A DNA stretch of 64,000 nucleotides, taken from the NCBI RefSeq assembly GCF_019209835.1, contig NZ_JAHUTS010000006.1, forward strand, positions 1-64,000, written 5' to 3'. The notes beneath the pieces were generated by a model that saw nothing but the letters and a program-made list of their open reading frames with translations, did no database searches and was not told where the DNA came from. Shown piece by piece: positions 35,106 through 42,774 of this stretch. The DNA is from Enterovibrio paralichthyis. Lineage in GTDB: Bacteria; Pseudomonadota; Gammaproteobacteria; Enterobacterales; Vibrionaceae. The position numbers were made by a program, and so were the translations under genes. Each line of letters begins with the position of its first letter. The first letter of the stretch is position 1.

Positions 35106-35200
35106 ATGGACGACTTTGTTTTTAGGGAGCATTGGCTGCTGCCGCAGCCAAAAGAAGGCTATCGCCTATTGACCGGAGAAGGGCTCATATGTGTTAGATT
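34839..35200. other. 3' flank of the RAYT gene and truncated attC
   Basis: This 360-bp stretch holds the right end of the RAYT element up to about 35105 and the second attC-like repeat (35130-35196). I see no supportable gene in it; an 80-codon minus-strand frame overlaps the transposase and has no convincing start. Confidence 0.55.
35130..35196 (-). repeat. attC-like repeat, copy B (partial attC)
   Basis: About 67 bp nearly identical to copy A (31300-31368), with weaker similarity continuing to about 35111. On the minus strand it starts TAACACATATGAGCCC directly after the stop of the gene at 35201, as an attC should, and is cut off by the RAYT element about 25 bp further on. Confidence 0.6.
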
Positions 35201-36406
35201 TTAGATCTCGAATCTATGCAAATACCTCGCAAAGACCCAACCAGTTTTATACTCTCCCGTGTCATCACACAAGTACTCAACCAGCACCCACCGTTTTGAC
35301 TTTTCTATAAGCTTTACAGTTTTTCCGTTTTCGAGTTCATCGAGTATATCTGAATTAATTGTTGGTTCATTCCTAACATGTAGGATTGTAGCTACAACAA
35401 AACGATAATTCTTGAGGTCAGTTAAGTCGTACTCTTTCCGCGCCTCATTCACAATTAACTTAGGAGCTACCCTAGAGTTTGTATCACTAAATAGCTGTGA
35501 CCAATCTTCGTAAAGTGGCATAGATAAATTGCAAAATACTCCAATCCAATAACTAAAAATGAGCCCAATGATCAGCTGCATTGAAGGCGGTTGATTATTG
35601 TACCAGTCTAAAATGCTACTGCTGCTCTCAAGTGCAGGAGCAGTGCTAAATTGAGTAACAGCGTCCTCGATGGCATCCGCATTGATTTCAAAGCCAATTT
35701 CAGCATTAGAGCTATCCAAAATTCCAGCTAAGTCCTGCTGTAATATGGAGCCTGACATTTCTCTTACTGCTTGGATAGCTGCGGAGTCATTTGCAACAAA
35801 CATACGAGAAATCGAACTAGCTGCGATCAACGATGCAGCTTCTTGCATCGCAAACGATTTCAAATAGCCTCTTGCTTGCTTTAGAGCTGAAGACTCATAA
35901 AGCGACATTTGCTTTGCCACTTCACTCGCTTGCTTTAGAGCCGAAGACTCATAAAGCGACATTTGCTTTGCCACTTCACTCGCTTGCTTTAGAGCCGAAG
36001 ACTCATAAAGCGACATTTGCTTTGCCACTTCGCTCGCTTGCTTTAGAGCCGAAGACTCGTAAAGCGACATTTGCTTTGCCACTTCACTCGCTTGCTTTAG
36101 AGCCGAAGACTCATAAAGCGACATTTGCTTTGCCACTTCGCTCGCTTGCTTTAGAGCCGAAGACTCATAAAGCGACATTTGCTTTGCCACTTCACTCGCT
36201 TGCTTTAGAGCCGAAGACTCATAAAGCGACATTTGCTTGGCCACTTCGCTCGCTTGCTTTAGAGCCGAAGACTCATAAAGCGACATTTGCTTTGCTACTT
36301 CACTCGCTTTAGTCAACGCTGACAATTCCTGTGAGGGCATCTGCTTTACCATATTATCAAAACTTAGTGCCTCAATCGTTTTTGAACTTTTACTACTTTC
36401 AGTCAC
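35201..36406 (-). CDS. Repeat protein with membrane segment and SH3-like domain
   Basis: A 401-residue protein I cannot assign to a known family. After a 27-residue lead comes a run of identical 18-residue units, MSLYESSALKQASEVAKQ, seven complete and one partial (41-178), preceded by a degenerate unit. The units are predicted helical with heptad-like spacing. A unique region (179-275), one hydrophobic segment (about 276-298) and a C-terminal bacterial SH3-like domain (about 335-401, ILHVRNEPTINSDILDEL and KTGWVFARYL) follow. The start is GTG 36406 with GGTGA upstream. It precedes an attC-like repeat on the same strand, so it may be a cassette gene. Repeat number is likely to vary between strains. 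Confidence 0.85.
   Translation of the reverse strand: MTESSKSSKTIEALSFDNMVKQMPSQELSALTKASEVAKQMSLYESSALKQASEVAKQMSLYESSALKQASEVAKQMSLYESSALKQASEVAKQMSLYESSALKQASEVAKQMSLYESSALKQASEVAKQMSLYESSALKQASEVAKQMSLYESSALKQASEVAKQMSLYESSALKQARGYLKSFAMQEAASLIAASSISRMFVANDSAAIQAVREMSGSILQQDLAGILDSSNAEIGFEINADAIEDAVTQFSTAPALESSSSILDWYNNQPPSMQLIIGLIFSYWIGVFCNLSMPLYEDWSQLFSDTNSRVAPKLIVNEARKEYDLTDLKNYRFVVATILHVRNEPTINSDILDELENGKTVKLIEKSKRWVLVEYLCDDTGEYKTGWVFARYLHRFEI
35873..36286. repeat. 54-bp tandem repeats within a gene
   Basis: Seven full 54-bp units and a partial eighth, nearly identical at DNA level with scattered single-base differences (for example cataaagc or cgtaaagc, cactcgc or cgctcgc). The period is a multiple of three and encodes the 18-residue repeat. 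Confidence 0.95.
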
Positions 36407-37091
36407 TTTTTCACCAATAAACAGATGAACTCAAATAAAAATCTAACAATTTATTAGATCCCAAAGTGGGGTAATTAAACACCCCACTTTGGGATTTTTT
36501 GCGCATCCGCCGGACACCTTGACTTAGCATAAGCACATGTTTTTAATAGAGTATCATCATATATCCCAAAATCACGAACGAGAAATTACGACAAAGTGGG
36601 GTATTTCTACATACCTCACGACTGGCATTAGAAAATCTATAGAAAACTCTCGAGTTGAGACAGATAACGTTAGCTTTAGCTAGCAAGAAAAGGGGCATAA
36701 ACGTGCCATAGCAGGTCGACCTGACACGAGTTGGGGCTGAGTCAACCCCATCCTAATCTTCCCCTTGAAAAAGGGAAGGGACTAAAAGCTGGAGGCGTAT
36801 TTTGGAATGGGCAGAAGCAAGATAGCGGGGTCTGTCAGGTCTGATTAAATTGTGGTTTGCGAACTGACAGCTTGAGTCATGACTCATGCAAATAATCCGA
36901 TACTTCAGTGAGTTGTTGGATCAGCTCCCTTGCTTCAATCTTGCACTCTGTCCACTATGCACCGCCTGACTCTGCAATCATGAGCTGTCTATATATCCGG
37001 CAGACCATCTTAAAAAGAACACAAATTGCCCCTGACATTCCCGCCTAGTCTTCCCTTGTTGTACACACATAAACAGCAAGGAGAAATGCCA
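36407..37091. other. Right edge of the cassette region, non-coding
   Basis: About 685 bp without a gene. It contains the hairpin and repeated CAAAGTGGGGT motif listed separately (36458-36602), and a REP-like hairpin CTTCCCCTTGAAAAAGGGAAG near 36757. The rest (36800-37080) shows nothing I can name. Confidence 0.5.
36458..36602. promoter_or_regulatory. Palindrome and repeated motif before the repeat-protein gene
   Basis: ATCCCAAAGTGGGGT (36458-36472) and its exact reverse complement (36481-36495) form a 15-bp stem with an 8-nt loop, followed by TTTTT on the plus strand. The core CAAAGTGGGGT recurs at 36592-36602. It could be a plus-strand terminator or an operator for the minus-strand gene starting 52 bp away. 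Confidence 0.55.
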
Positions 37092-37586
37092 ATGAAACCA
37101 ACCCTGCCAATAACTGCCTTGGCGATGCTACTCACCGCTCCAACACCAGCCCTGGCCCAGGATCCTTACCTGACGTCAAACACTGTCGTGGTGGATGCAT
37201 ATATTTCCGGTGACGAGCTGACAGAAACCAATACCGGCGCGATCAAAGTCGTCGAATACAATGAGACCGAAATCAACTATAACTTCGCCTTTGACACCAC
37301 GTCTCATATGTTCACCGCCCCAACCAGCGGTTTGTACAACATTGATGCCCGCTATGCACAGCGTACCTGTGGTTTCAAATATCTCCTGCGCATCGGTATT
37401 TCATTGCCCAATGCCTTGCCCCCCGGCAGCAACGCATCCATTGGCCCGGTGACTTTTGCCAACAATGATACCGGTTGTTCGATTCCCGGCGTCGCCGCCG
37501 TCAACAGCATTATGTCTTTGGAACAAGGCGAAACCATTTTCATTCAGGGACGTTACCAGCGCGCACCTTATGACGTCTCTCCCTAG
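37092..37586 (+). CDS. Secreted C1q/TNF-like domain protein
   Basis: A 164-residue exported protein. The signal peptide covers about 1-22 (cleaved near PALA-QD). The mature part resembles the C1q/TNF jelly-roll seen in some bacterial proteins, with FAFDTTSHMFTAPTSGLYNIDARY (about 68-91), the usual conserved core of that fold, and two cysteines that could form a disulfide. I chose ATG 37092, with AAGGAG 8 nt upstream, over ATG 37086. Similar bacterial proteins are often surface or extracellular, but their roles are poorly known. No neighbouring gene suggests a function. Confidence 0.75.
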   Translation: MKPTLPITALAMLLTAPTPALAQDPYLTSNTVVVDAYISGDELTETNTGAIKVVEYNETEINYNFAFDTTSHMFTAPTSGLYNIDARYAQRTCGFKYLLRIGISLPNALPPGSNASIGPVTFANNDTGCSIPGVAAVNSIMSLEQGETIFIQGRYQRAPYDVSP

Positions 37587-37680
37587 AACTACCAAAACCG
37601 TTATCAGAACCGGCTGGTTATCACCTTCCTCGGTTGCAACCTTTGCGGCTCACCGTTTGCCAGTTAATGACAGGCAACAA

Positions 37681-37712
37681 AAAAGGTCTGGCACTCGCCA
37701 GACCTTTTGGGG
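37681..37712. terminator. Terminator after the DUF2076 gene
   Basis: GGTCTGGC and GCCAGACC form an 8-bp stem with loop ACTC. On the minus strand it is followed by TTTTTTG. The plus side also has TTTT, so it may serve both convergent genes. Confidence 0.8.
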
Positions 37713-37734
37713 TTAAGCCATTACGGCTTCGGTG

Positions 37735-38487
37735 TTAGAAGCTGTCGTCATCAAAGCCACCAAAATCACCGGAATCACCGCCGCCATCACCGCCACCAAA
37801 ACGGTTTGGATCATCGTCAGGATCGACATTGGCAAAGCTTGAGCCATCATCAAAGCCATTGTCGTTATCAAACCCTGCGTTACCGTCATCAAAGCCGGTA
37901 TTCTGGTTCCAACCACCGCCTGTGTAATCCTGGGTGTAGCTGTCTGTCCCTTGCAGGAAGCTGCCGTTGTCACCGTTCGCCATGTCCTGTGAAGGATCTT
38001 GATCTGGCTGCATACCGTCCTGCTGGGCGTTGGGATCTTCAACAATGTTGTTATTGGTGATGTCCTCAACCACGGTTTCCCCGCGATCACCGCCAAAGAA
38101 CATATGGCTCAAGGCACTGCCTGCCACCATACCTGCTGCCACACCCGCCGCGGTTTGCATAAAGCCGCCGAAGGCACTTGGACGGTAAGCCGGTTGTGGC
38201 GGTTGCGGTGGCTGTCTGTCACCGCCAAACATACGGCTGATGCTGCCGCGCTGTGATTCCTGACGGTAAAAGTCAGCATTGCGTTGCAGATAATCGTTAC
38301 GCTCTTTCATCTCTTTGAGCGCCACTTCCTGCGCCAGAGCAACCTGGGTCAGTTTATAGACGATATCCTGTTGGCTGGCGATGCGGGAGGCAATCAGGTT
38401 TTCTGCAGCCGCATCTTTATTGCCGCTGGTGTTGTTGGCCAATTTGTCGGCGAGCTTTTCAATCAGCTCTTGCTCTTGTGGTGTCAT
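37735..38487 (-). CDS. DUF2076 family protein
   Basis: A 250-residue protein of the DUF2076 family. It starts MTPQEQELIEKLADKLANNT with a predicted coiled-coil N-terminal part (about 1-85) and a central glycine/alanine-rich hydrophobic stretch (about 105-130, FGGFMQTAAGVAAGMVAGSALSHMF). The C-terminal half is highly acidic and rich in Asp, Gly, Asn and Phe (about 155-250), ending GGFDDDSF. DUF2076 proteins have been described as possible periplasmic ligand-binding proteins, but no signal peptide is present here. The low-complexity tail is probably disordered. It is followed by a clear terminator. Confidence 0.85.
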   Translation of the reverse strand: MTPQEQELIEKLADKLANNTSGNKDAAAENLIASRIASQQDIVYKLTQVALAQEVALKEMKERNDYLQRNADFYRQESQRGSISRMFGGDRQPPQPPQPAYRPSAFGGFMQTAAGVAAGMVAGSALSHMFFGGDRGETVVEDITNNNIVEDPNAQQDGMQPDQDPSQDMANGDNGSFLQGTDSYTQDYTGGGWNQNTGFDDGNAGFDNDNGFDDGSSFANVDPDDDPNRFGGGDGGGDSGDFGGFDDDSF

Positions 38488-38695
38488 GACTCTTCCTCCC
38501 TTTGTGGTGCAAAGGCTCTTTGTGTTTTGGATGGCAACATACGCCCAAATTCAGCGGACGGTAAGTGGCTAATCTAAGATTGCAAAAATATCTCATTTCA
38601 CAACCACCACCCGTCCCTTTGATGTTCAAAGCATGGCAGTTCCCGTACACGCCGCCTGTTCAATATTGAGCCAGACACCCCGCTTGTTCTCATTG

Positions 38696-38713
38696 CTGTC
38701 ATATAGCAGCCAC
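38696..38713 (+). promoter_or_regulatory. Pho-box-like site before phoX
   Basis: CTGTCATATAGCAGCCAC contains an exact CTGTCAT unit, a 4-bp AT-rich spacer and a second unit CAGCCAC matching CTGTCAC at five of seven positions. It lies about 87 bp before the phoX start codon, a suitable place for PhoB activation. Confidence 0.6.
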
Positions 38714-38799
38714 CGAAACTTCACGTTTGTTAAGACAAAGTGTCAATTTTCCCTCCCACACTGGTTTTCGCCCTGAACATAACCCATAGGAAGAGAGCA

Positions 38800-40803
38800 A
38801 TGAGCAAGGAAACGTTTGACGCTACCCGACGTAACCACAGCGGCAACAAACCTTTTGATGAGGTGTTGGAAGCGAACCTTTCACGACGCAGTGTGCTGAA
38901 AGGCGGTGTGGGTATTGGCGCGCTGACTGCCGTCAGTTCACTTGGCCTTTCCGGCTGTTTTTATCCCAACGTCTCCAAAGCCAAACTGAATTTTGAGTCT
39001 ATTCCCGGTTCACTGACCGACGCCGTCGCCGTGTCTCCCGGCTACAATGCGCAAGTCCTCGCCCCCTGGGGAACGCCTCTGACTTCACAGGGCGCGACCT
39101 GGCTGGATGATGGCTCAAATACCGGGGATGACCAACTGAATGCGGTAGGTATGCACCATGACGGCATGCATTTCTTTCCGCTGAATGACAGCAATGACGA
39201 CGGGCTGTTGTGCATCAACCACGAATACATTGACCAGAACGCCCTGCATCCGAATGGCGATACCATTGAAGATGGGCTGCGTCCTATCGTGGATGAAGTG
39301 CGCAAAGAAATTAATGCGCACGGTGTGAGCGTGGTGCGCATCCGTTTGGAAGATAACGTGTGGACAGTGGTCGACAGCGACCCACTCAACCGCCGTTATA
39401 CCGGCGCGACAGAAATGGATATCTCAGGCCCGCTGGCGTACTCACCCTTGCTGGTCACCAAATATTCGCCGGAAGGTAATACGACACGCGGCACGCTGAA
39501 CAACTGCGGCAACGGCTACACGCCATGGGGCACCTACCTGACTTGTGAAGAAAACTGGCCGGGTTATTTTGTGAATCGTGGTGAATTGACCGACGATCAG
39601 ACCCGCATCGGTATTTCAACCCGTTCCACCCGCTACCGCTGGGATACGCTGGCAGGCAACGCGCAGGAAATCGACGATGAATTCGCCCGCTTTGATATTA
39701 CCCCTTCTGGCAGTTCAGCCGATGAAGATTACCGCAATGAAGCCAACGGCTATGGCTATATCGTCGAAATCGACCCTTACACTGAAGCGTCCCGCGCCCG
39801 CAAACGCACCGCACTGGGTCGGTTCCGCCATGAAGGCTGTGTGTTCGGCAATGTGGAGCACGGAAAGCCCATCGTCTTTTACTCCGGCCATGACTCGCGT
39901 TTTGAATACATCTACAAATTTGTATCGACCGCACGCTGGCACAAACGTGATGCGCACCGGTTTGACCGCCTTTCCGTCGGCGACAAATACATGGATGAAG
40001 GTACGCTCTACGTCGCCCGTTTCAACGACGATGGCACAGGCACCTGGCTGCCACTGACGCTGAGCAGCACGACCCAAGATGGCGGTACTCTGGCAGATCA
40101 CTTCCCTTCGCTAGATGCCATTATTCTCAACACAGCCGGTGCTGCCGACCTTCTTGGTGCTACCCCGATGGATCGCCCGGAATGGGGTGCTGTGGATCCA
40201 TTCTCCGGCTCTGTTTATATGACGCTGACCAATAATACCCGCCGCACGCAAGGAAACTCTGCCAACCCAAGGGTTAACAACAAGTTTGGACATATCATCC
40301 GCTGGGACGAAGGCCGACGCGCCACTGACTTCACTTGGGACATCTTTGTGTTTGGCTCCCCGGCTGACGGCGATGCTGATACCAACCGCTCAGGCCTGAC
40401 GGAATTTAACCAGTTCGCTAGCCCGGATGGACTGTCGTTCGATAAACGCGGGATCCTGTGGGTGCAGACCGACAACGGCGCAGATGAAGTGGAAGAATAC
40501 ACCAACGACCAAATGCTGGCGGTGGTGCCTTCACCCATCATGGATGACAGGTTCAACCAACTGCCGATCACAGAAGAAAACCAGGGTGAGCTTCGCCGCT
40601 TCTTCGTTGGCCCCAACGGGTGTGAAGTGACTGGCTTTGCGATCAGCCCTGACTACCGCACTGTGTTCGTCAACATCCAGCACCCGGGCAACTGGCCTTA
40701 CTCAAATGACGCCACAGAGCAAACGCCGTCAGGCATGGATATCAGACCCCGCGCGGCAACGGTGGCAATCCGCCGCAATGACGGTGGGCCAATTGGTACT
40801 TAA
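38800..40803 (+). CDS. phoX: PhoX-family alkaline phosphatase (DUF839)
   Basis: A 667-residue exported phosphatase of the PhoX family, which uses calcium and iron to release phosphate from phosphomonoesters. The N-terminus has a Tat motif, SRRSVLKGG (28-36), followed by a hydrophobic stretch ending LGLSGC, which also fits a lipobox, so it may be a Tat-exported lipoprotein. The DUF839 domain fills most of the rest, with CEENWPGYF, GRFRHEGCVFG and SGHDSRFEYIYKFVS segments typical of the family. I chose ATG 38800 with AGGA upstream. A Pho-box-like site precedes it, and it is the second phosphate-related gene in the window after nptA. Confidence 0.92.
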   Translation: MSKETFDATRRNHSGNKPFDEVLEANLSRRSVLKGGVGIGALTAVSSLGLSGCFYPNVSKAKLNFESIPGSLTDAVAVSPGYNAQVLAPWGTPLTSQGATWLDDGSNTGDDQLNAVGMHHDGMHFFPLNDSNDDGLLCINHEYIDQNALHPNGDTIEDGLRPIVDEVRKEINAHGVSVVRIRLEDNVWTVVDSDPLNRRYTGATEMDISGPLAYSPLLVTKYSPEGNTTRGTLNNCGNGYTPWGTYLTCEENWPGYFVNRGELTDDQTRIGISTRSTRYRWDTLAGNAQEIDDEFARFDITPSGSSADEDYRNEANGYGYIVEIDPYTEASRARKRTALGRFRHEGCVFGNVEHGKPIVFYSGHDSRFEYIYKFVSTARWHKRDAHRFDRLSVGDKYMDEGTLYVARFNDDGTGTWLPLTLSSTTQDGGTLADHFPSLDAIILNTAGAADLLGATPMDRPEWGAVDPFSGSVYMTLTNNTRRTQGNSANPRVNNKFGHIIRWDEGRRATDFTWDIFVFGSPADGDADTNRSGLTEFNQFASPDGLSFDKRGILWVQTDNGADEVEEYTNDQMLAVVPSPIMDDRFNQLPITEENQGELRRFFVGPNGCEVTGFAISPDYRTVFVNIQHPGNWPYSNDATEQTPSGMDIRPRAATVAIRRNDGGPIGT

Positions 40804-40814
40804 ACCTTCCCCAA

Positions 40815-40848
40815 ATGCAAAAGGGACGCCGCCGCGTCCCTTTTCATC
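40815..40848. terminator. Bidirectional terminator phoX / MBL gene
   Basis: AAAAGGGACGC and GCGTCCCTTTT form an 11-bp stem with loop CGCC between two convergent genes. Confidence 0.88.
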
Positions 40849-40860
40849 TTCCCCGCACTG

Positions 40861-41724
40861 TTACCACTGGGTTTCGCCTTTGTGTACCTGCGCGCCCAGT
40901 TCCAGCGTAAAGGTCGCACCCAGTTCCGGGTAGTAAGCGGCCATTGTATCAATCACGCCTTTGCTGTCTTTGCTTTTGGCTTTGGCATCGGCAAAGCGCT
41001 CAATCCAGGTCGCGGTGTAAGCAATGGTGGAAGGGTCGAGTTTCCCTTCGGTTTTCATGTGCCCCGGGATCACTCGCTCAGGATTTAACGCCTGCATTTC
41101 CTTCAGTTGATCCAGCCATGCCGCCACTTCCGCATCGGTTTGGGTGTCAGCCATCCAGACATGCATGCCTTCCACAATGCCTACGTTACCCAGAACCGTT
41201 TTTTCAGACGGGATCCAAAGGTAAGGGCGGCGAGCCAACACACCATCGGTGCCTTTGATCTCGATAACGGTGTCATCCACCTTCAGTTCATCGCCTTTAT
41301 ACACATCAGGCACACGAGGCTGCTTCGGCGCATTGTTGCCCATTTTCGGGCCCCAAAAGCTGATCTTGGTTTCCAGCTTTTTGACGATAGCGTCACGCAC
41401 TGCCTGTGTCGTCAGCACGTTGGCATGCGGGAAGATCTCAAGCAGTTGCGAGGCACCGAAGTAGTAATCTGGATCTGCCTGGCTGATAAAAATGGTTTTC
41501 AGCTCTTTGCCGGAGTCCAGTACTTTAGCTGCAATTTGCAGTGCATCCGCACGGGTGAAACCGGTGTCGATCACCATCACTTCCTTCTCACCGGCCACCA
41601 CGGTGGAGGTCACGTTGAAGCTGTTGTCATCACCGTAATACACATCGAATGTCAGCGGTGTGCTGTCAGCCAATACGGGAGCGGAAAGAGCGAGAGAGAG
41701 TGAGAGAGCAATTGCTGTTTTCAT
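40861..41724 (-). CDS. Exported metallo-beta-lactamase-fold protein lacking the HxHxDH motif
   Basis: A 287-residue protein with a signal peptide (about 1-19, ending SAPVLA) and the metallo-hydrolase fold: VMVIDTGFTRADALQIA at about 49-65, and IPGHMKTEGK, which keeps a later histidine. The metal-binding HxHxDH motif expected near residues 80-86 reads SQADPDYYFG, so all three histidines there are replaced. The protein may be non-catalytic or use another metal arrangement. Related exported proteins with intact motifs often act as quorum-sensing lactonases or other hydrolases. It is divergent from a LysR regulator that may control it. Confidence 0.85.
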   Translation of the reverse strand: MKTAIALSLSLALSAPVLADSTPLTFDVYYGDDNSFNVTSTVVAGEKEVMVIDTGFTRADALQIAAKVLDSGKELKTIFISQADPDYYFGASQLLEIFPHANVLTTQAVRDAIVKKLETKISFWGPKMGNNAPKQPRVPDVYKGDELKVDDTVIEIKGTDGVLARRPYLWIPSEKTVLGNVGIVEGMHVWMADTQTDAEVAAWLDQLKEMQALNPERVIPGHMKTEGKLDPSTIAYTATWIERFADAKAKSKDSKGVIDTMAAYYPELGATFTLELGAQVHKGETQW

Positions 41725-41841
41725 TGTTTTACTTCCTGTTCAATTGGGCTTGGGGGGAAGCATAGCGATTGGATATGCTCCGAAATAGCGCCTATCCTTT
41801 GCATCATTATTTCTTAAATCGAGCAGGTTAAAGATGAACTT

Positions 41842-42726
41842 ATGGACAAGTTGACTGCCGCAAAGGTGCTGTTGGATGTGGCACAAACCGAGAGTTTCAC
41901 CGCCACCGCTGACCGGCTGGAGATGTCCCGTCCCATGGTGACGCGCTATGTCGAGGCGATGGAAAACTGGCTGGGTGCCCGGCTTTTAAACCGCACCACG
42001 CGGAAGGTTTCCCTTACCAATATGGGCAAACAGGTACTGCCGGACATGCAGCGTTGGGTCGAACAGGCATTGCATCTGGAAGAGAGCCTGATGCCAGGCG
42101 AGGCGCTGAGCGGGTTTATCCGCGTCAGCACCAGTATGTCGTTTGGCTTTTCCCAGCTTATGCCCGCCCTGCACGAATTCAGGCAACGCCACCCCGGTGT
42201 GATCATTGATATTGATTCGCAGGACAGAGCCGTAGATTTGGTGACGGAGCGCGTTGACCTTGCCATCAGAACCGCCAGCAATCCTGATCCGTCACTGATT
42301 GGCCGACCGCTTGCGCCTTGCGAGTCTATGCTGGTTGCCTCACCGACCTATCTGGCATCAAGAGCGCCGATCAATACACCAGACGATCTCAGGGAACATG
42401 CATGCCTGGGTTACAAAAACTTCGGACGTCACGAGTGGCATTTCACCAAAGGCCATGAAAAACAAAGTATTGAGGTGAACTGCCCTATCACCGGCAATGA
42501 AGCCACCGTGCTGCTTCACGGCTCATTGGCGGGAATGGGGATTTCAATGCAGCCAACTTATCTGGTCGAAGAGTGGGTCAAAAAAGGCAAGCTGGAAGTG
42601 GTGCTACCGCAATGGCAATTGAATACCCTGACTATCTATTTGCTTTATGCATCCCGCAAACACCTTTCACGGCCGGTTCGCGCATTGATTGATTTTCTGG
42701 TCGGGTATTTTGACGGGAAGTTTTAA
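41842..42726 (+). CDS. LysR-family transcriptional regulator
   Basis: A 294-residue LysR regulator with an N-terminal winged HTH (about 1-60; FTATADRLEMSRPMVTRYVEAMENWLGARLLNR) and a periplasmic-binding-protein-like effector domain (about 90-290). The subgroup resembles the CrgA/DsdC-like regulators that often control a divergently transcribed gene; here that is the exported MBL-fold gene, 117 bp away. The effector is unknown. An imperfect hairpin follows at 42741-42763. Confidence 0.93.
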   Translation: MDKLTAAKVLLDVAQTESFTATADRLEMSRPMVTRYVEAMENWLGARLLNRTTRKVSLTNMGKQVLPDMQRWVEQALHLEESLMPGEALSGFIRVSTSMSFGFSQLMPALHEFRQRHPGVIIDIDSQDRAVDLVTERVDLAIRTASNPDPSLIGRPLAPCESMLVASPTYLASRAPINTPDDLREHACLGYKNFGRHEWHFTKGHEKQSIEVNCPITGNEATVLLHGSLAGMGISMQPTYLVEEWVKKGKLEVVLPQWQLNTLTIYLLYASRKHLSRPVRALIDFLVGYFDGKF

Positions 42727-42740
42727 ATAGCAAGGGCAAA

Positions 42741-42763
42741 CCCTCCCCTCGAAAAGGAGAGGG
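42741..42763. terminator. Imperfect hairpin between LysR and VOC genes
   Basis: CCCTCCCCT and AGGAGAGGG flank CGAAA between convergent genes. It resembles REP-like hairpins with a CGAAAAGG core and lacks a strong T-run, so it is a weak terminator candidate. Confidence 0.45.
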
Positions 42764-42774
42764 CAAATAGACTC

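Noticed and set aside
35873..36286. Tandem repeats as a possible CRISPR array
   Set aside because: The 54-bp units are contiguous with no unique spacers and encode protein; no cas genes are present.
35833..36312. Open plus-strand frame of 159 codons opposite the repeat-protein gene
   Set aside because: It is the antisense of the 54-bp repeats, which keep a frame open by periodicity. The minus-strand gene has a full domain structure.
36757..36777. REP-like hairpin CTTCCCCTTGAAAAAGGGAAG as a terminator
   Set aside because: There is no gene before it on either strand and no T-run; it resembles a dispersed repeat seen again near 42741.
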